A stretch of DNA of 64,000 bases from Candidatus Nitrosocosmicus agrestis (GCF_008389435.1 NZ_VUYS01000015.1:1-64000); one strand, 5' to 3'. Shown: positions 50,074 through 59,659, counted from the first letter of the stretch. The notes: a model not told the origin generated them from the sequence alone. Made by a program: numbers and translations.

Positions 50074-50889
50074 TCAAAATGGTTTAAAATCAACCAGTCC
50101 TGGAATGTCTAAGAGATCAACTTCATTTGCCATTTTTGTGGCTTGCTCTGTTTCTTCATCCTCATTCATACACTTATGATAAAATACACAGTATGGACAC
50201 TTGCTGGTTCTTATTTTCATATTAAGTCTAGGAAGTACAGACACGTCCGCTTCTTTAAGAGCCTTTACAAATAGGTTTTTCCTACGCATCATTTCATTTT
50301 TGAAAAGCTCTCTTGCTATATCATCTTTAGGTAACAATACAGACCAGCTTTCGATGTGCGGACCTTTACCGTTGAAGGGACGGAAAAAATAATCACCTTT
50401 TTCATCCGATTTTATCCAACGCATCTCCCTGCTACTATATCTGATTGATATGATCCCTTTTTCGATACCAGTTATAGTAAGATAATAAAGCAACTGTCTA
50501 AGATATGATTTGAATCGTTGATCCGTAATATCTAAACTCCTGGTACTTTGAGTATCCTTTAACTCAACAATTACATCTTTATCCAAAATATCCGGATGGG
50601 CAATTAAACCATCGAATTCTAAATCAGCCTGTGCTACCCCCATATTGGCCAAGTCTGTAATTACGAATTCGCTAGATTCTCCCCTGATGAAATGATGTAC
50701 TGACTCTTCAGAAAGTGGATCGAAATCAGGAAATTTGCGTCCATAGTATTGTTTTCGAATACATGTAGAAGGCAAGATGTCAGAAACATGTACTTCCTCC
50801 TCAGACCTTTTTCTATTTTCATATCTGGATCTTAGAGAATTCTTTAAAAGATCCGTAAATTTAAAGTCTGAGCGAATAACTATGGTCAT
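50074..50889 (-). CDS. Cas4-like RecB-family nuclease with iron-sulphur cluster
   Basis: 271 residues from ATG 50889. PD-(D/E)xK nuclease core: GESSEF (motif I Glu near 74), Asp100 in GLIAHPDI, E109-L-K111 in VIVELKDT, and Q132..Y136 in RQLLYYL. Cysteines at 43 (STCIRKQYYG), 231, 234 and 240 (CPYCVFYHKC) are the four ligands of the Cas4/AddB-type 4Fe-4S cluster. So it is a Cas4-like exonuclease, with normal size and all catalytic residues. No CRISPR array or cas1/cas2 is nearby, so a DNA repair or plasmid/virus-related role outside CRISPR is likely. Confidence 0.85.
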   Translation of the reverse strand: MTIVIRSDFKFTDLLKNSLRSRYENRKRSEEEVHVSDILPSTCIRKQYYGRKFPDFDPLSEESVHHFIRGESSEFVITDLANMGVAQADLEFDGLIAHPDILDKDVIVELKDTQSTRSLDITDQRFKSYLRQLLYYLTITGIEKGIISIRYSSREMRWIKSDEKGDYFFRPFNGKGPHIESWSVLLPKDDIARELFKNEMMRRKNLFVKALKEADVSVLPRLNMKIRTSKCPYCVFYHKCMNEDEETEQATKMANEVDLLDIPGLVDFKPF

Positions 50890-51234
50890 AACAGCGTTGT
50901 ATTTAACCCATTATTACAATTTAACATTTCTTTTAAGTCGCCAAATCATCTCAATAATGCTAATTTGTTAAAAAGTTTAAAAGGTTACCCAATGAAATAA
51001 AACTGTACATGGCGCTGTTAACTGGTAGAATATAACTAAATTTGGAAGAGTTGGGATAATGTTCTCCCAGTATCAGGGTTCAAATACATAGTGCAATAAT
51101 TTAGTTATTATTAACTGGCTGGATAAGAATGCATTTGTCTGTAAATGCATATAGAATAAACATTATACCAAAGTCTGATAATCCCTAAGTACACTTAAAT
51201 AATTTTTTGTACATTTATAAAATGTATAGGATCT
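50890..51234. other. Divergent promoter spacer
   Basis: About 345 bases; TTTATAAAATG at about 51215-51225 is the probable TATA box for the next gene. Confidence 0.5.
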
Positions 51235-51507
51235 ATGCCTAATTGTTTTAAATTAAGAATTGTGGTATATGTAATTATTTATGGTATCAGTATTTCAAGT
51301 TTATCACCATTACAAAACATGACGGTTGGGTACTATAACGAAAAGCTGACGTACAAGGTCCAACCTTACAATGAGAATCTCGAGACCCAAATGAAGCAGA
51401 TATCAACATTAAACGACACAAAATACAAGTATATTTTAGTATCTTCCATTAGTGTCATACAGTCAAAAAATACTGAACCCAAACACCACCATTTCAGATT
51501 CAAATAA
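51235..51507 (+). CDS. Leader-bearing open frame fused in sense to the Vgb-like gene
   Basis: 90 codons from ATG 51235. A hydrophobic leader (LRIVVYVIIYGISISSL) precedes a hydrophilic, Tyr/Asn/Gln-rich stretch. The frame ends inside the next gene. Because the Vgb-like protein lacks its own export signal in its frame (a stop closes that frame just upstream of 51452), this piece is probably its N-terminus, separated by a frameshift in 51430-51500. A separate small gene is the other option. Confidence 0.4.
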   Translation: MPNCFKLRIVVYVIIYGISISSLSPLQNMTVGYYNEKLTYKVQPYNENLETQMKQISTLNDTKYKYILVSSISVIQSKNTEPKHHHFRFK

Positions 51508-52456
51508 CCAAAACATTACTTTACGAGAGTATCCCGTTCCTGAAAGCTCAAGACCTCATAACGTTGCACCTGCCACATCAATGCCTTACGTCAATAGCAA
51601 TGTCTCAATGAATCTGTTGAAAGATATTGTGTGGTACACGGCACAGTCTTCTGGCGAACTTGGAAAATTAAATATTTCTACCGGAGAGACTTCACATATT
51701 TTCCTCGGCAAAGGATCAGCTCCTCATAGGGTTATAGCAGGTCCTGATGGTGCGCCATGGATTACTGATGGAGGGTTAAATGCTATAGTTAGAGTGGATC
51801 CTTTTACAGAAAATGTTACCATATATCCACTTCCACAAAGTGCCGAGTATGCAAATCTCAATACTGCTGCATTTGACAAGAATGGAACTTTGTGTTTTAC
51901 AGGTCAGAGTGGAATTTATGGAAGGTTATTTCCATCGACAGGTGTCATCGATATATTTGATGCACCAAAAGGCACAGGTCCTTATGGGATCACAAATACA
52001 CCAGACGGATCAATATACTATGCATCACTAGCAGGTAATTATGTAGGACGTGTAGATACAAATACAGGAAAAGTAACCATTTTGGAACCCCTTACACCAG
52101 AGCAAGGGTCTAGAAGAGTCTGGTCCGATTCTGAGGGAAATATTTGGGTATCAGAATGGAATGCAGGGCAGTTGGGAAAGTATGATCCTCAAACTGCTCA
52201 ATGGAAGGAATGGAAATTACCAGTGGATAACCCAAAACCATATGCAGCATATGTAGATATAAAGGACAAGGTATGGATTAGCGATTTTGGCTCCAATTCG
52301 ATATATATATTTGATCCTCTAAACGAAACTTTCATTAAATTTGAAATTCCTAGCCCAGAAGCCAACGTAAGACAGATTCTTGGAATAGAAGGCGAAATTT
52401 GGGGAGCAGAATCAGGAACCGACCACATATTGTTAATAAAAACTAAAGACCAATGA
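51452..52456 (+). CDS. Virginiamycin-B-lyase-like beta-propeller (Vgb family)
   Basis: 334 residues from GTG 51452. Blades repeat about every 42 residues with the Vgb signature: PHRVIAGPDGAPWITDGGLN, FDKNGTLCFTGQ, GPYGITNTPDGSIYYAS, RRVWSDSEGNIWVSEWNAGQ, YAAYVDIKDKVWISDFGSN. Vgb opens streptogramin B lactones, but most homologues are extracellular propellers of unknown ligand. The usual catalytic His and lytic residues cannot be confirmed by eye. The text before the first blade (SYSQKILNPNTTISDSNN) looks like a mature N-terminus, so a signal is probably supplied by the frame upstream. Confidence 0.75.
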   Translation: MSYSQKILNPNTTISDSNNQNITLREYPVPESSRPHNVAPATSMPYVNSNVSMNLLKDIVWYTAQSSGELGKLNISTGETSHIFLGKGSAPHRVIAGPDGAPWITDGGLNAIVRVDPFTENVTIYPLPQSAEYANLNTAAFDKNGTLCFTGQSGIYGRLFPSTGVIDIFDAPKGTGPYGITNTPDGSIYYASLAGNYVGRVDTNTGKVTILEPLTPEQGSRRVWSDSEGNIWVSEWNAGQLGKYDPQTAQWKEWKLPVDNPKPYAAYVDIKDKVWISDFGSNSIYIFDPLNETFIKFEIPSPEANVRQILGIEGEIWGAESGTDHILLIKTKDQ

Positions 52457-52763
52457 ATAGCCCCTAGCCTCTGACATGCTTATTTTATTGTTAAACATAT
52501 GGAAGATTCCAATGAACCTACAGAATCTGCCAGTTTTTAGCTATAGAAACACATCTACTGTTAATATGATTGACCAGCATTGCTCCAGTATAAAGATAAA
52601 AGTTTACACTCTCTCAATCATAGTATCATCATCAATACAAGTTTCATTGAGATTGGGAGTAGGATATGAACAAGGTCAAATGGAATCCATAATGATTATT
52701 GTCTGTATCAAAAAAAAGACCACAAAAAATAAAAAAATGATTGTTTTCTTATCCAAATTACCC

Positions 52764-53360
52764 TTAATTTTTCTTTTTATTATAATGGAGCAAAACTGTT
52801 CCAGAGTCAAATGCTATTGATTCAACAAGCGATAGTTTACGAACCTCTTTTAAATCATTAAATATGGTCTTTCCATTCCCGATTACGACAGGATTGACAA
52901 ATAAATAATATTCATCAATCAAGTTTTCCCTAATCAAGGAAGAATCAAATGAAGCACCACCGTAAACTATGATATCACCACGACCTTTTTGGTTCTTTAA
53001 CTTTGTAATTTCTTCCCTAAGTTCACCAGTTGCTATTTCAGTATTGGGCCACTCTGATTTATCGAGTGTTTTAGTAAACACTATCTTTGGCGTATCAATC
53101 ATTTTTTTGGCAAACAAGTACTCTTTGTCTTTAGGTCTTTTTAAAACATCAGACCAATAAGAAATGAATTCATGGGTCATTTTTCTCCCTAGGAGGACAG
53201 TATCAACTGGTTCATGTAATCTATCTTCATATGCTCGAAGTTTTTCATTCCAAGTAAAATCTATCCAGTCCATTTCATTATTGGGTCCCGCAATGCAGCC
53301 ATCAACAGACATTTCTACATGTAGTTTTAATTTTCGTGTAGGCTCAGTATTATCACTCAT
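52764..53360 (-). CDS. Dihydrofolate-reductase-family protein (RibD C-terminal-like)
   Basis: 198 residues from ATG 53360. Family landmarks: LKLHVEMSVDGCIAGPNNEM at the start, DTVLLGRKMTHEFISYW, IVFTKTLDKSEW, GDIIVYGGASFDSSL with the GG loop for NADPH phosphate, and EYYLFVNPVVIGNGKTIF at the end. It belongs to the YyaP/YwjB group, cytoplasmic NADPH-dependent reductases of unknown substrate, distinct from folate DHFR. An intact sister of the dead copy at 39305-39835. Confidence 0.85.
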   Translation of the reverse strand: MSDNTEPTRKLKLHVEMSVDGCIAGPNNEMDWIDFTWNEKLRAYEDRLHEPVDTVLLGRKMTHEFISYWSDVLKRPKDKEYLFAKKMIDTPKIVFTKTLDKSEWPNTEIATGELREEITKLKNQKGRGDIIVYGGASFDSSLIRENLIDEYYLFVNPVVIGNGKTIFNDLKEVRKLSLVESIAFDSGTVLLHYNKKKN

Positions 53361-53742
53361 CTACGCTCCCTCCCCAATTCAATTTGAAGATCCTGTTTTC
53401 TTTTTTTGATAAACATACGTCACCTAACAAAAATTCCAGTAAATAAGGAGTAATCATAAATAATAAGGCATCAATGGTTCTATTAAGTATGGACGGGATC
53501 AAAAGTATATCGTATTTTTTCCGCAAAAAAACCCTTCATGCTGCTATGGTTCTCTGATTCAACTTTAAATATCATATTTAGTGTTTTGAAATAACATGTT
53601 GTTTGAGTTCAGCAATGTTTTAGACAGATATTAAAAGTGGGTTAAGACAGACAGGAATCTAAAAAAAACAAAGACTAGTAAAATCAAGTAAGGTTAAAGA
53701 CATGTCAATATAGTTAACCTTTTTTACACAATAATTACTGAC
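53361..53742. other. Spacer
   Basis: About 380 bases between divergent genes; nothing recognised beyond promoter-like AT-rich words. Confidence 0.45.
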
Positions 53743-53892
53743 ATGTCATCGATTAATGATAGTGGAGAAAATGAGTTTGTGTATGAGGAATCTAATATGG
53801 TAGGAATGTCCGAAAACACCCCAGAGGAAAAGAAAGAAAGAACATTAAAATCAATCAAAAGAGAAATAGAAAAACCTGACAAAGACACATAA
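53743..53892 (+). CDS. Very small charged protein
   Basis: 49 residues from ATG 53743. Acidic first half (NDSGENEFVYEESN) and a Lys/Glu-rich helix (EEKKERTLKSIKREIEK). No signal peptide or cysteine. Similar in style to the other small hydrophilic proteins of the window. Function unknown. Confidence 0.45.
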   Translation: MSSINDSGENEFVYEESNMVGMSENTPEEKKERTLKSIKREIEKPDKDT

Positions 53893-54114
53893 GCTTGTAA
53901 AATAATATGGATATATTACCACAGAAGAGACTATTTAATTTGGGCGTTAGGGAGCCGTGTTGATACCTCATTTTATTCAAAATATCAAAGATAATTGTAG
54001 TAAGCAACTTAATATTTATTAAACAAACAAGTCACAAATAAGAACAGAATTGCATTTTGTTAGTCCTTTCGCTATCAAGTTAGGAACAAATCTTTTAATG
54101 TTTCTACATAACAG

Positions 54115-54586
54115 TCAAGACATAGACATTTTACCAAAATCCCAAGTAGAGAAAAATCTTGGGGCTATTTCAATTATTACCCCATCTTCGCTTCTAGAGC
54201 GTTCACTAATAGTTTTTGCCATTGGATTATCAAGTGTACCTAAGTACTTCATAATTATCTTATTAGATATTGACATGACTGTCTGAAATTCGTTGGAAAT
54301 TGTATCTACACCCTTGCCTTTTACGCCTTTATATGGACTGTTTCCATCTTCTATGCAAAATAAATGGTGGGTCTTTCTCTAACATTTTGACTCTTAGTAG
54401 TCCTTTTACCCGTCATAATGAACAATTTTCCTCATTTTTATCATAGTAGAACCATACAGGTTGAATATTAGGATCTCCTTTACTATCAAAGGTAGCAAGC
54501 TGTAAATTCAATTTACTTTCAAGGAATCGCTCAGCCTCTTCCAATGTCATACTGGGAATTTCAGCACTTGCTTTAAGAATCTTCAT
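54115..54586 (-). CDS. PPOX-fold protein, second copy, frameshifted twice
   Basis: From ATG 54586 the protein matches the intact copy at 18550-19020 almost word for word in its core: LNLQLATFDSKGDPNIQPVW against LNLQLATIDSKGDPNIQPVW. Frame is lost in the T4 run 54426-54429 and the A4 run 54357-54360. Adding one base to each gives one open frame of about 158 residues: KLFIMTGKRTTKSQNV, FCIEDGNSPYKGVKGKGVD, and FFSTWDFGKMS at the TGA. With the fixes it is a complete PPOX-fold protein with its phosphate-binding loop (KRTTKSQNV). It could be functional if these are sequencing errors. Confidence 0.75.
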
Positions 54587-55154
54587 ATTATTTGAAACCC
54601 CTTAGGTAGAATAAAAGTATTGTAGGTAGGAGTTATTACACGGATCTGGAAGTTTATTACCCTATAAACTAAATTATAGGTTACAACTTGTTGTCTCTGT
54701 CCAAAAATATCTATGCAAGAATAAGAAAGAAAATCGATCTAAAACTAGTCTAGTTAGGTGTGGTATTGTACATTGATATCGATCCTTCATATAAGATTAT
54801 TCTTTCTTTTGTTAGGATTTCTTTTTACTTGAGGATTGATCCATCATGTGTTTTTTTAATAATGGATGATTGAAGGCAAATCTTTTAAAGATCTGATAAC
54901 TTGTTGTTTCAGTTTTGAAAATGTATACTTATTCAATGATTATCAGATATAAAAAAACATATCAGATTTTAGATAAATTCGTAATATCAGTATTTAATAA
55001 GATCATCGTAATACGAGTTTCTTTTACCACTAGATTATAAATAACTATTAAATGGTATACGAATCTATTATCAATTATTTAACAGGTTAAAATGAGTTTG
55101 GCATTACCCTAAATCAAACTATGCCTTATTTGGGTTCAATAATAAAATTATAAT
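54587..55154. other. Spacer
   Basis: About 570 bases, AT-rich. No gene or structure supported. Confidence 0.5.
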
Positions 55155-55691
55155 TCATTTCTTAGATTGGGAATTAAACACAATAACTAAGGAATGTTCT
55201 TTTAGCAATGCCTCTTTTGATTTTATATTTAAATCTGCAAAAAGAGTACTTATTAAAGTGCCTATATATAATGAACCTTTTCGACCAAGATTATGCTGGA
55301 TCCTAAATTCGATTTTACCATCGTCTCGAATAACTTTATTTGTAAAATTAGATGCAGAAAACCACAACTTTAAAACATCTATAATACTTTCTACATCATT
55401 TTTTCCATGAATAAAAGATATAGCGTCCCTCATACCCGTATAGCAGGATGTCTTTGCGGCTTTAACAAGGTCATCATCTGACACATGTTCAAAGATATTT
55501 CGTACAAAGGGCTTTTGCAAAAAAACAAATCCTATGTCACTTACAAATTGGTCCCAAGATACATACTTTCTAAGAATATTGTTTATTATTGCAGATACGG
55601 TTTTATCCTCGGTAGAAGCTTGAAATTCAATTTTTTCGTAAATTTCAGTCGGTATACGTATTGCAGTATTTGTAGTCGGTGTTTTTGTCAT
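55155..55691 (-). CDS. Ribbon-helix-helix protein with unknown C-terminal domain
   Basis: 178 residues from ATG 55691. Residues 8-45 fit a ribbon-helix-helix DNA-binding unit: strand TAIRIPTEIYEKIEFQA, then STEDKTVSAIINNILRKYV. The rest is a globular alpha/beta domain with FVFLQKPFVRNIFEHV, a central helix with SCYTGMRDAISF, and a closing strand EHSLVIVFNSQ. It resembles a family of thaumarchaeal proteins where an RHH head precedes a conserved sensor-like domain. Probably a DNA-binding regulator; ligand unknown. Confidence 0.65.
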   Translation of the reverse strand: MTKTPTTNTAIRIPTEIYEKIEFQASTEDKTVSAIINNILRKYVSWDQFVSDIGFVFLQKPFVRNIFEHVSDDDLVKAAKTSCYTGMRDAISFIHGKNDVESIIDVLKLWFSASNFTNKVIRDDGKIEFRIQHNLGRKGSLYIGTLISTLFADLNIKSKEALLKEHSLVIVFNSQSKK

Positions 55692-55913
55692 GCAGTTTCT
55701 TACCTTATTTACAGTGTCTAATATTATTATGCATTGTTATGAATCAGAGAAAATTTTTAATTGGGTATAAAACCTATCGAAGATCTTAAATTTGGTAGTT
55801 TTTTATTTTTTAAAAAAATGAAATATCTAGTCACCTTTGAATCAAATATTCATATAAAGACCATAAAATGGAATGCAATATCCATATACTATTCAAACAT
55901 TACGAAGGCGTCA

Positions 55914-56846
55914 TTATTGACTTGATAATGGATTCAATCTTTTTTTAAATAACTCTATATGATCTCTTACAAAAGTTTCAAACGATATCGGCTTTCGACC
56001 TAAAACTGTTTCGACTGCTTTTGAGATACGTCTCATATGGTCCTCCCTTATAATCCGGTATAAGTTTAGAAAACAGACTATCGATTCAGGTTTCAATCCG
56101 GCCAAGATAAGTTCTCTCTTTGCAGTTTGCTCGGATATGGGAACATAATCTATTGGCAATCCGAGTATTGATTTAAGAATTTCAGATATATCGCCACAAT
56201 TTAGATGCTGTCTACCAGTTATATCATAAATCATATCATAATGTTTGTTGGATTGTTCGTTAAGGATTCTTGCCGCTACTTCCGCCACATCTCTAATGTC
56301 TACAAAGCTAGCTCTAGCGTCTCCTAAAGGAAGATAGAAAGCAGTTCCCTTTATGGAATGCCGAAAAGGGATTGTTATAAAATTCTGCATATAGTAATTA
56401 GGCCTCAGAAAAGTATAATGAAGGCCAGATTCTGCAATTATTTTTTCAGCCTGTCTATGCATCATCCCTTCAGGGGTTGGAGGTCTTAAATTTGTTCCCG
56501 GAATTGATAACTTAACAATATGTTTTACTGATTGGGTTCTTTGTGCTTCTGTCATAATTTTTTTAGTTACATCCAAAGTATTGGAATTTGGTGTTAGTAA
56601 GAAGATTTTTTCTATGCCTTCCAGTTTATGGCAGACAATTGATTCGAGATTGTCATAATCCAAGTCAATAAAATTGACTAAACTTTGATTTCTGAAACCC
56701 CGGATTTGTCTACTGCCTAACACATTGGAACGATTAGCACGTCTCAATGATACAAAGAATTCTTTGCCATAGATAGAAAGAATATTTATCAGATGCTGTC
56801 CCATGCAACCTTCTGCACCTGTAATTAGTATCGAAGTCATATCCAT
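55914..56846 (-). CDS. NmrA-like atypical short-chain dehydrogenase
   Basis: 310 residues from ATG 56846 (ATG 56840 also possible). N-terminal Rossmann motif SILITGAEGCMGQHL (8-18) in the TGxxGxxG form of NmrA-like proteins. Further family marks: IEKIFLLTPNS, VKHIVKLSIPG, the LRPNYYMQNF helix and SFVDIRDVAEVAA. The Tyr-xxx-Lys catalytic pair of classical SDRs is absent, as is usual here. Members are NAD(P)-dependent azo- or quinone-reductases or redox-sensing regulators. Cytoplasmic; partner unknown. Confidence 0.85.
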   Translation of the reverse strand: MDMTSILITGAEGCMGQHLINILSIYGKEFFVSLRRANRSNVLGSRQIRGFRNQSLVNFIDLDYDNLESIVCHKLEGIEKIFLLTPNSNTLDVTKKIMTEAQRTQSVKHIVKLSIPGTNLRPPTPEGMMHRQAEKIIAESGLHYTFLRPNYYMQNFITIPFRHSIKGTAFYLPLGDARASFVDIRDVAEVAARILNEQSNKHYDMIYDITGRQHLNCGDISEILKSILGLPIDYVPISEQTAKRELILAGLKPESIVCFLNLYRIIREDHMRRISKAVETVLGRKPISFETFVRDHIELFKKRLNPLSSQ

Positions 56847-57159
56847 GATTTATTAATTAATTAGCAGAACAAATGGAATTTGAGAATATGAACAGAGCGA
56901 AGGACAAATGTCATAAGATAAATTCAGATTGCCATTCACACAAGACATGTGATCTATATTTATTAGTATTACCTGCTCTTTCATTTACACATTTTTTAAT
57001 TTGCCTTTCAGTTGTAAAAGTATCATTTAGGAAAGAGAAGAACTGACACAATCGTGTTAGCATTTGTAATACAATGCGTTGATCTCTATTTATTTTTTTG
57101 TTTTACAGTGTATAACAACATAAGACAACATTATATTAAGGGCATGGTCATTAAACTTA
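56847..57159. other. Divergent promoter spacer
   Basis: About 310 bases. CATTATATTAAG at about 57129-57140 is a plausible TATA box for the copper-protein gene (start 57160). Confidence 0.5.
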
Positions 57160-59004
57160 TTGAATCTAAATGCATTTGCCAAGTTAACAGGAGAGAGTTC
57201 ATTAAGGCCTAGGCTATTGCCGACCTACAATAATTCCAACTTACGTACACGATTTAAAGACAATACTAATCACGATTTGAAAACACAGCAAAAGAAATCC
57301 ATTTCTTTGTTTTCTTTCATAATCTTTTCAGTGTGCGCATTCATCACGATAATTAGCCTAACAATTGACTTCAATGGGTTGGAGCCTTCAGAGGCTTTTG
57401 CCCAAGGAATAAACCAGACAAGATTAAATGAAAATGCCACCCTAGCTGATAATTTCGATCCAAAGTCTATGTCGCTAACTTCCTCCATTGATAAAAATAT
57501 TGTTATGGAAGACTATAACAAAACATCAAACAAACACGACAATACAACAAGAATTATAACATTGGTCACTGAAGATGTAGAAATTGACATAGCCCCAGGA
57601 AAAAGAGTAAAAGCTTGGACTTTTAACGGGACAGCTCCTGGACCTACTATAAGACTAACAGAAGGTGAAAATGTAACAATCAAGTACATAAATAAATCAC
57701 CCATCCCTCATACTATTCATTTTCATGGTAATCATGACGACGTAAATGATGGAGTTACCCCCCAAATTATGCCAGGTCAAACATATCTTTATAATATTAC
57801 CGGAGAACCAGCAGGTGCTTTAATGTATCACTGTCATGCTCCACCGACTTCCCTGCACATAAGAATGGGTATGTATGGTGCGCTTATTGTAGACCCAATA
57901 AGCAAACCAGTTAAGCCAGCAAAAGAATTTGTAATGGTCATGGGAGAATACAACCTTAAAAATCAACTTGATTTTGAAGCTGACTATTACATCATAAATG
58001 GATATGCAGACCAGTACATTCACAATCCACTTCAAATTAATCAAGGAGACTTGATGAGAATTTATTTAATTAATTTAGGAACCACAATACCTGCATCTTT
58101 TCATCTTCATAGCACTACCTTTTTGACGTACCCCTCAGGCTTGTGGGACAACCTACCCATTCTTTCGCAAACAGTATCGGTTGCACCCGGCGATGCATCT
58201 ATAATTGAAGCCAAGTGGAAATACCCTGGTAACTATTTCTTCCATACACATGGAATCCAAGAAGAAAAAGGAAACATGGGTCAAATACAAGTGATGGGTC
58301 CCGAATATTTATCAGAAGGGAATGATTTGAAGGTAAGATATGATAGTAATAACACAATGGACTTGGACCTACAAAAACACCCAAGCAGTATCTCAGAACC
58401 ATTAACCAAAAGTGTCTCAATGTTTGAGTGGCAATATGAATTGCAAAAGAAACTTCAAAATTCAAAACTAGTTTCTCAGATTGCAAACGATAAAGAAATG
58501 AGCAGAGGAGAAGGAGGAGAAGGAAAAAATAAAGGCAAAGAAACGAATGAAACAAAAATCATTCAAAATCATGGTGAGACGCTTTCTTTAAATCTCGATA
58601 AAACCTTAGCAACAAACACAACAGCATCAAACGATATTAGGTCTAATTCCAGTCTTACATATGCTGACAATGTCAAATCTAGCCATCTTGAGAAGGATAT
58701 GACAACTAAATCTAACCAGATATCAATCGTTTCTGGATCTTCAAACCCGGATAATAAAATATTCTATGATCCACCCTCAGCGGAAGTTCAGGTAGGAACT
58801 GATATCACTTGGACTAATAACGATGATAATATGCCACACACAGTGACCTCTGGTGATTCAGGTACTGGTCCGACAGGAATGTTCGATTCCGGAATTGTTA
58901 ATGGTGATGGAAGTGAATTTAAGCACACTTTTGACCAACAAGGAGAATTCAAATATTACTGCACTATTCATCCATGGATGACTGCTGAAATAATTGTAAA
59001 ATGA
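57160..59004 (+). CDS. Multicopper oxidase (NirK/CuNIR-like) fused to a plastocyanin domain
   Basis: 614 residues from TTG 57160. A long N-terminal part holds a signal segment at about 47-70 (SISLFSFIIFSVCAFITI). Two cupredoxin domains follow: HTIHFHGNHDD (H184, H187, H189), then MYHCHAPPTSLHIRMGMYG, where C225, H233 and M236 or M238 would bind type 1 copper; domain two has SFHLHSTTF (H315, H317) and NYFFHTHGI (H362, H364). This is the two-domain layout of archaeal NirK-like oxidases. After a Lys/Asn/Glu/Thr-rich linker (about 400-510) a third cupredoxin carries H560 and CTIHPWM (C601, H604, M607), the plastocyanin site. It would oxidise a small molecule or reduce nitrite outside the membrane, with its own electron donor attached. 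Confidence 0.85.
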   Translation: MNLNAFAKLTGESSLRPRLLPTYNNSNLRTRFKDNTNHDLKTQQKKSISLFSFIIFSVCAFITIISLTIDFNGLEPSEAFAQGINQTRLNENATLADNFDPKSMSLTSSIDKNIVMEDYNKTSNKHDNTTRIITLVTEDVEIDIAPGKRVKAWTFNGTAPGPTIRLTEGENVTIKYINKSPIPHTIHFHGNHDDVNDGVTPQIMPGQTYLYNITGEPAGALMYHCHAPPTSLHIRMGMYGALIVDPISKPVKPAKEFVMVMGEYNLKNQLDFEADYYIINGYADQYIHNPLQINQGDLMRIYLINLGTTIPASFHLHSTTFLTYPSGLWDNLPILSQTVSVAPGDASIIEAKWKYPGNYFFHTHGIQEEKGNMGQIQVMGPEYLSEGNDLKVRYDSNNTMDLDLQKHPSSISEPLTKSVSMFEWQYELQKKLQNSKLVSQIANDKEMSRGEGGEGKNKGKETNETKIIQNHGETLSLNLDKTLATNTTASNDIRSNSSLTYADNVKSSHLEKDMTTKSNQISIVSGSSNPDNKIFYDPPSAEVQVGTDITWTNNDDNMPHTVTSGDSGTGPTGMFDSGIVNGDGSEFKHTFDQQGEFKYYCTIHPWMTAEIIVK

Positions 59005-59110
59005 GTGGTTTTTTGAATGAGGGCTGAAATTCCGTATAAGAATACGTGTAATGAGATAAATCAAAAGCAGGGTTCCAAATAAAAAAACAGGCCTAAAACC
59101 ATATTTCAAT

Positions 59111-59659
59111 TTGAATAAGTCGTATGGAATTGTTCTTTTGAGCGCGTTATTTATTTTAACGGCTTTGATTTCTACCACTGATTCGCTGTTTGCACAACAT
59201 CATGGTGCACCACCACCAATGGCTACTCTAGGAGATCGAAATATTTCTATGGATCTTTTAATAGAGCCCATGAATATAATTCCAGGTAAAGATGCTCAGC
59301 TAACTATGCATTTGACTGACGAAAATACCGGACAAAAAATTCAACATGTCACATACAGGTTAACAATAGCAAAAGATGATCAAGTGAAGCTTTCTGAATT
59401 CTTTCACTCTCACACAGGAGACCTGAATATTGTGGCTCGGAATAGCAATTCATCTCATTTGACCGTTGGCGGTACCTTTGATGTGTTAACTAATGCCATT
59501 GTTCCTGATCCAGCAGCCAAGATAGTTATTAACGGGCCGCTTTTTACAGAAGTAGGTAAATACAATATAGATGCTGAGGTCACAACAATCGATAATGACA
59601 AGACAGATCTACCGACACCACTAGTTTATCATTTTACCACTAATAGCTCGACCATGTAA
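59111..59659 (+). CDS. Secreted His/Met-rich protein next to the copper oxidase
   Basis: 182 residues from TTG 59111. Signal peptide MNKSYGIVLLSALFILTALI, cleavage near LFAQ. The mature N-terminus HHGAPPPMATLGDRNISM has a His pair and Met that could bind copper, and the domain that follows looks Ig- or CopC-like: DAQLTMHLTDENTGQ, HVTYRLTIAKDD, SEFFHSHTGDLNI, GKYNIDAEVTTID. It sits 106 bases after the multicopper oxidase on the same strand, so a role in copper delivery or electron transfer to it is likely, though inferred. Confidence 0.7.
   Translation: MNKSYGIVLLSALFILTALISTTDSLFAQHHGAPPPMATLGDRNISMDLLIEPMNIIPGKDAQLTMHLTDENTGQKIQHVTYRLTIAKDDQVKLSEFFHSHTGDLNIVARNSNSSHLTVGGTFDVLTNAIVPDPAAKIVINGPLFTEVGKYNIDAEVTTIDNDKTDLPTPLVYHFTTNSSTM

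Noticed and set aside
50074-50889. CRISPR-Cas locus around the Cas4-like gene
   Set aside because: No repeats with regular spacers and no other cas gene within the window.
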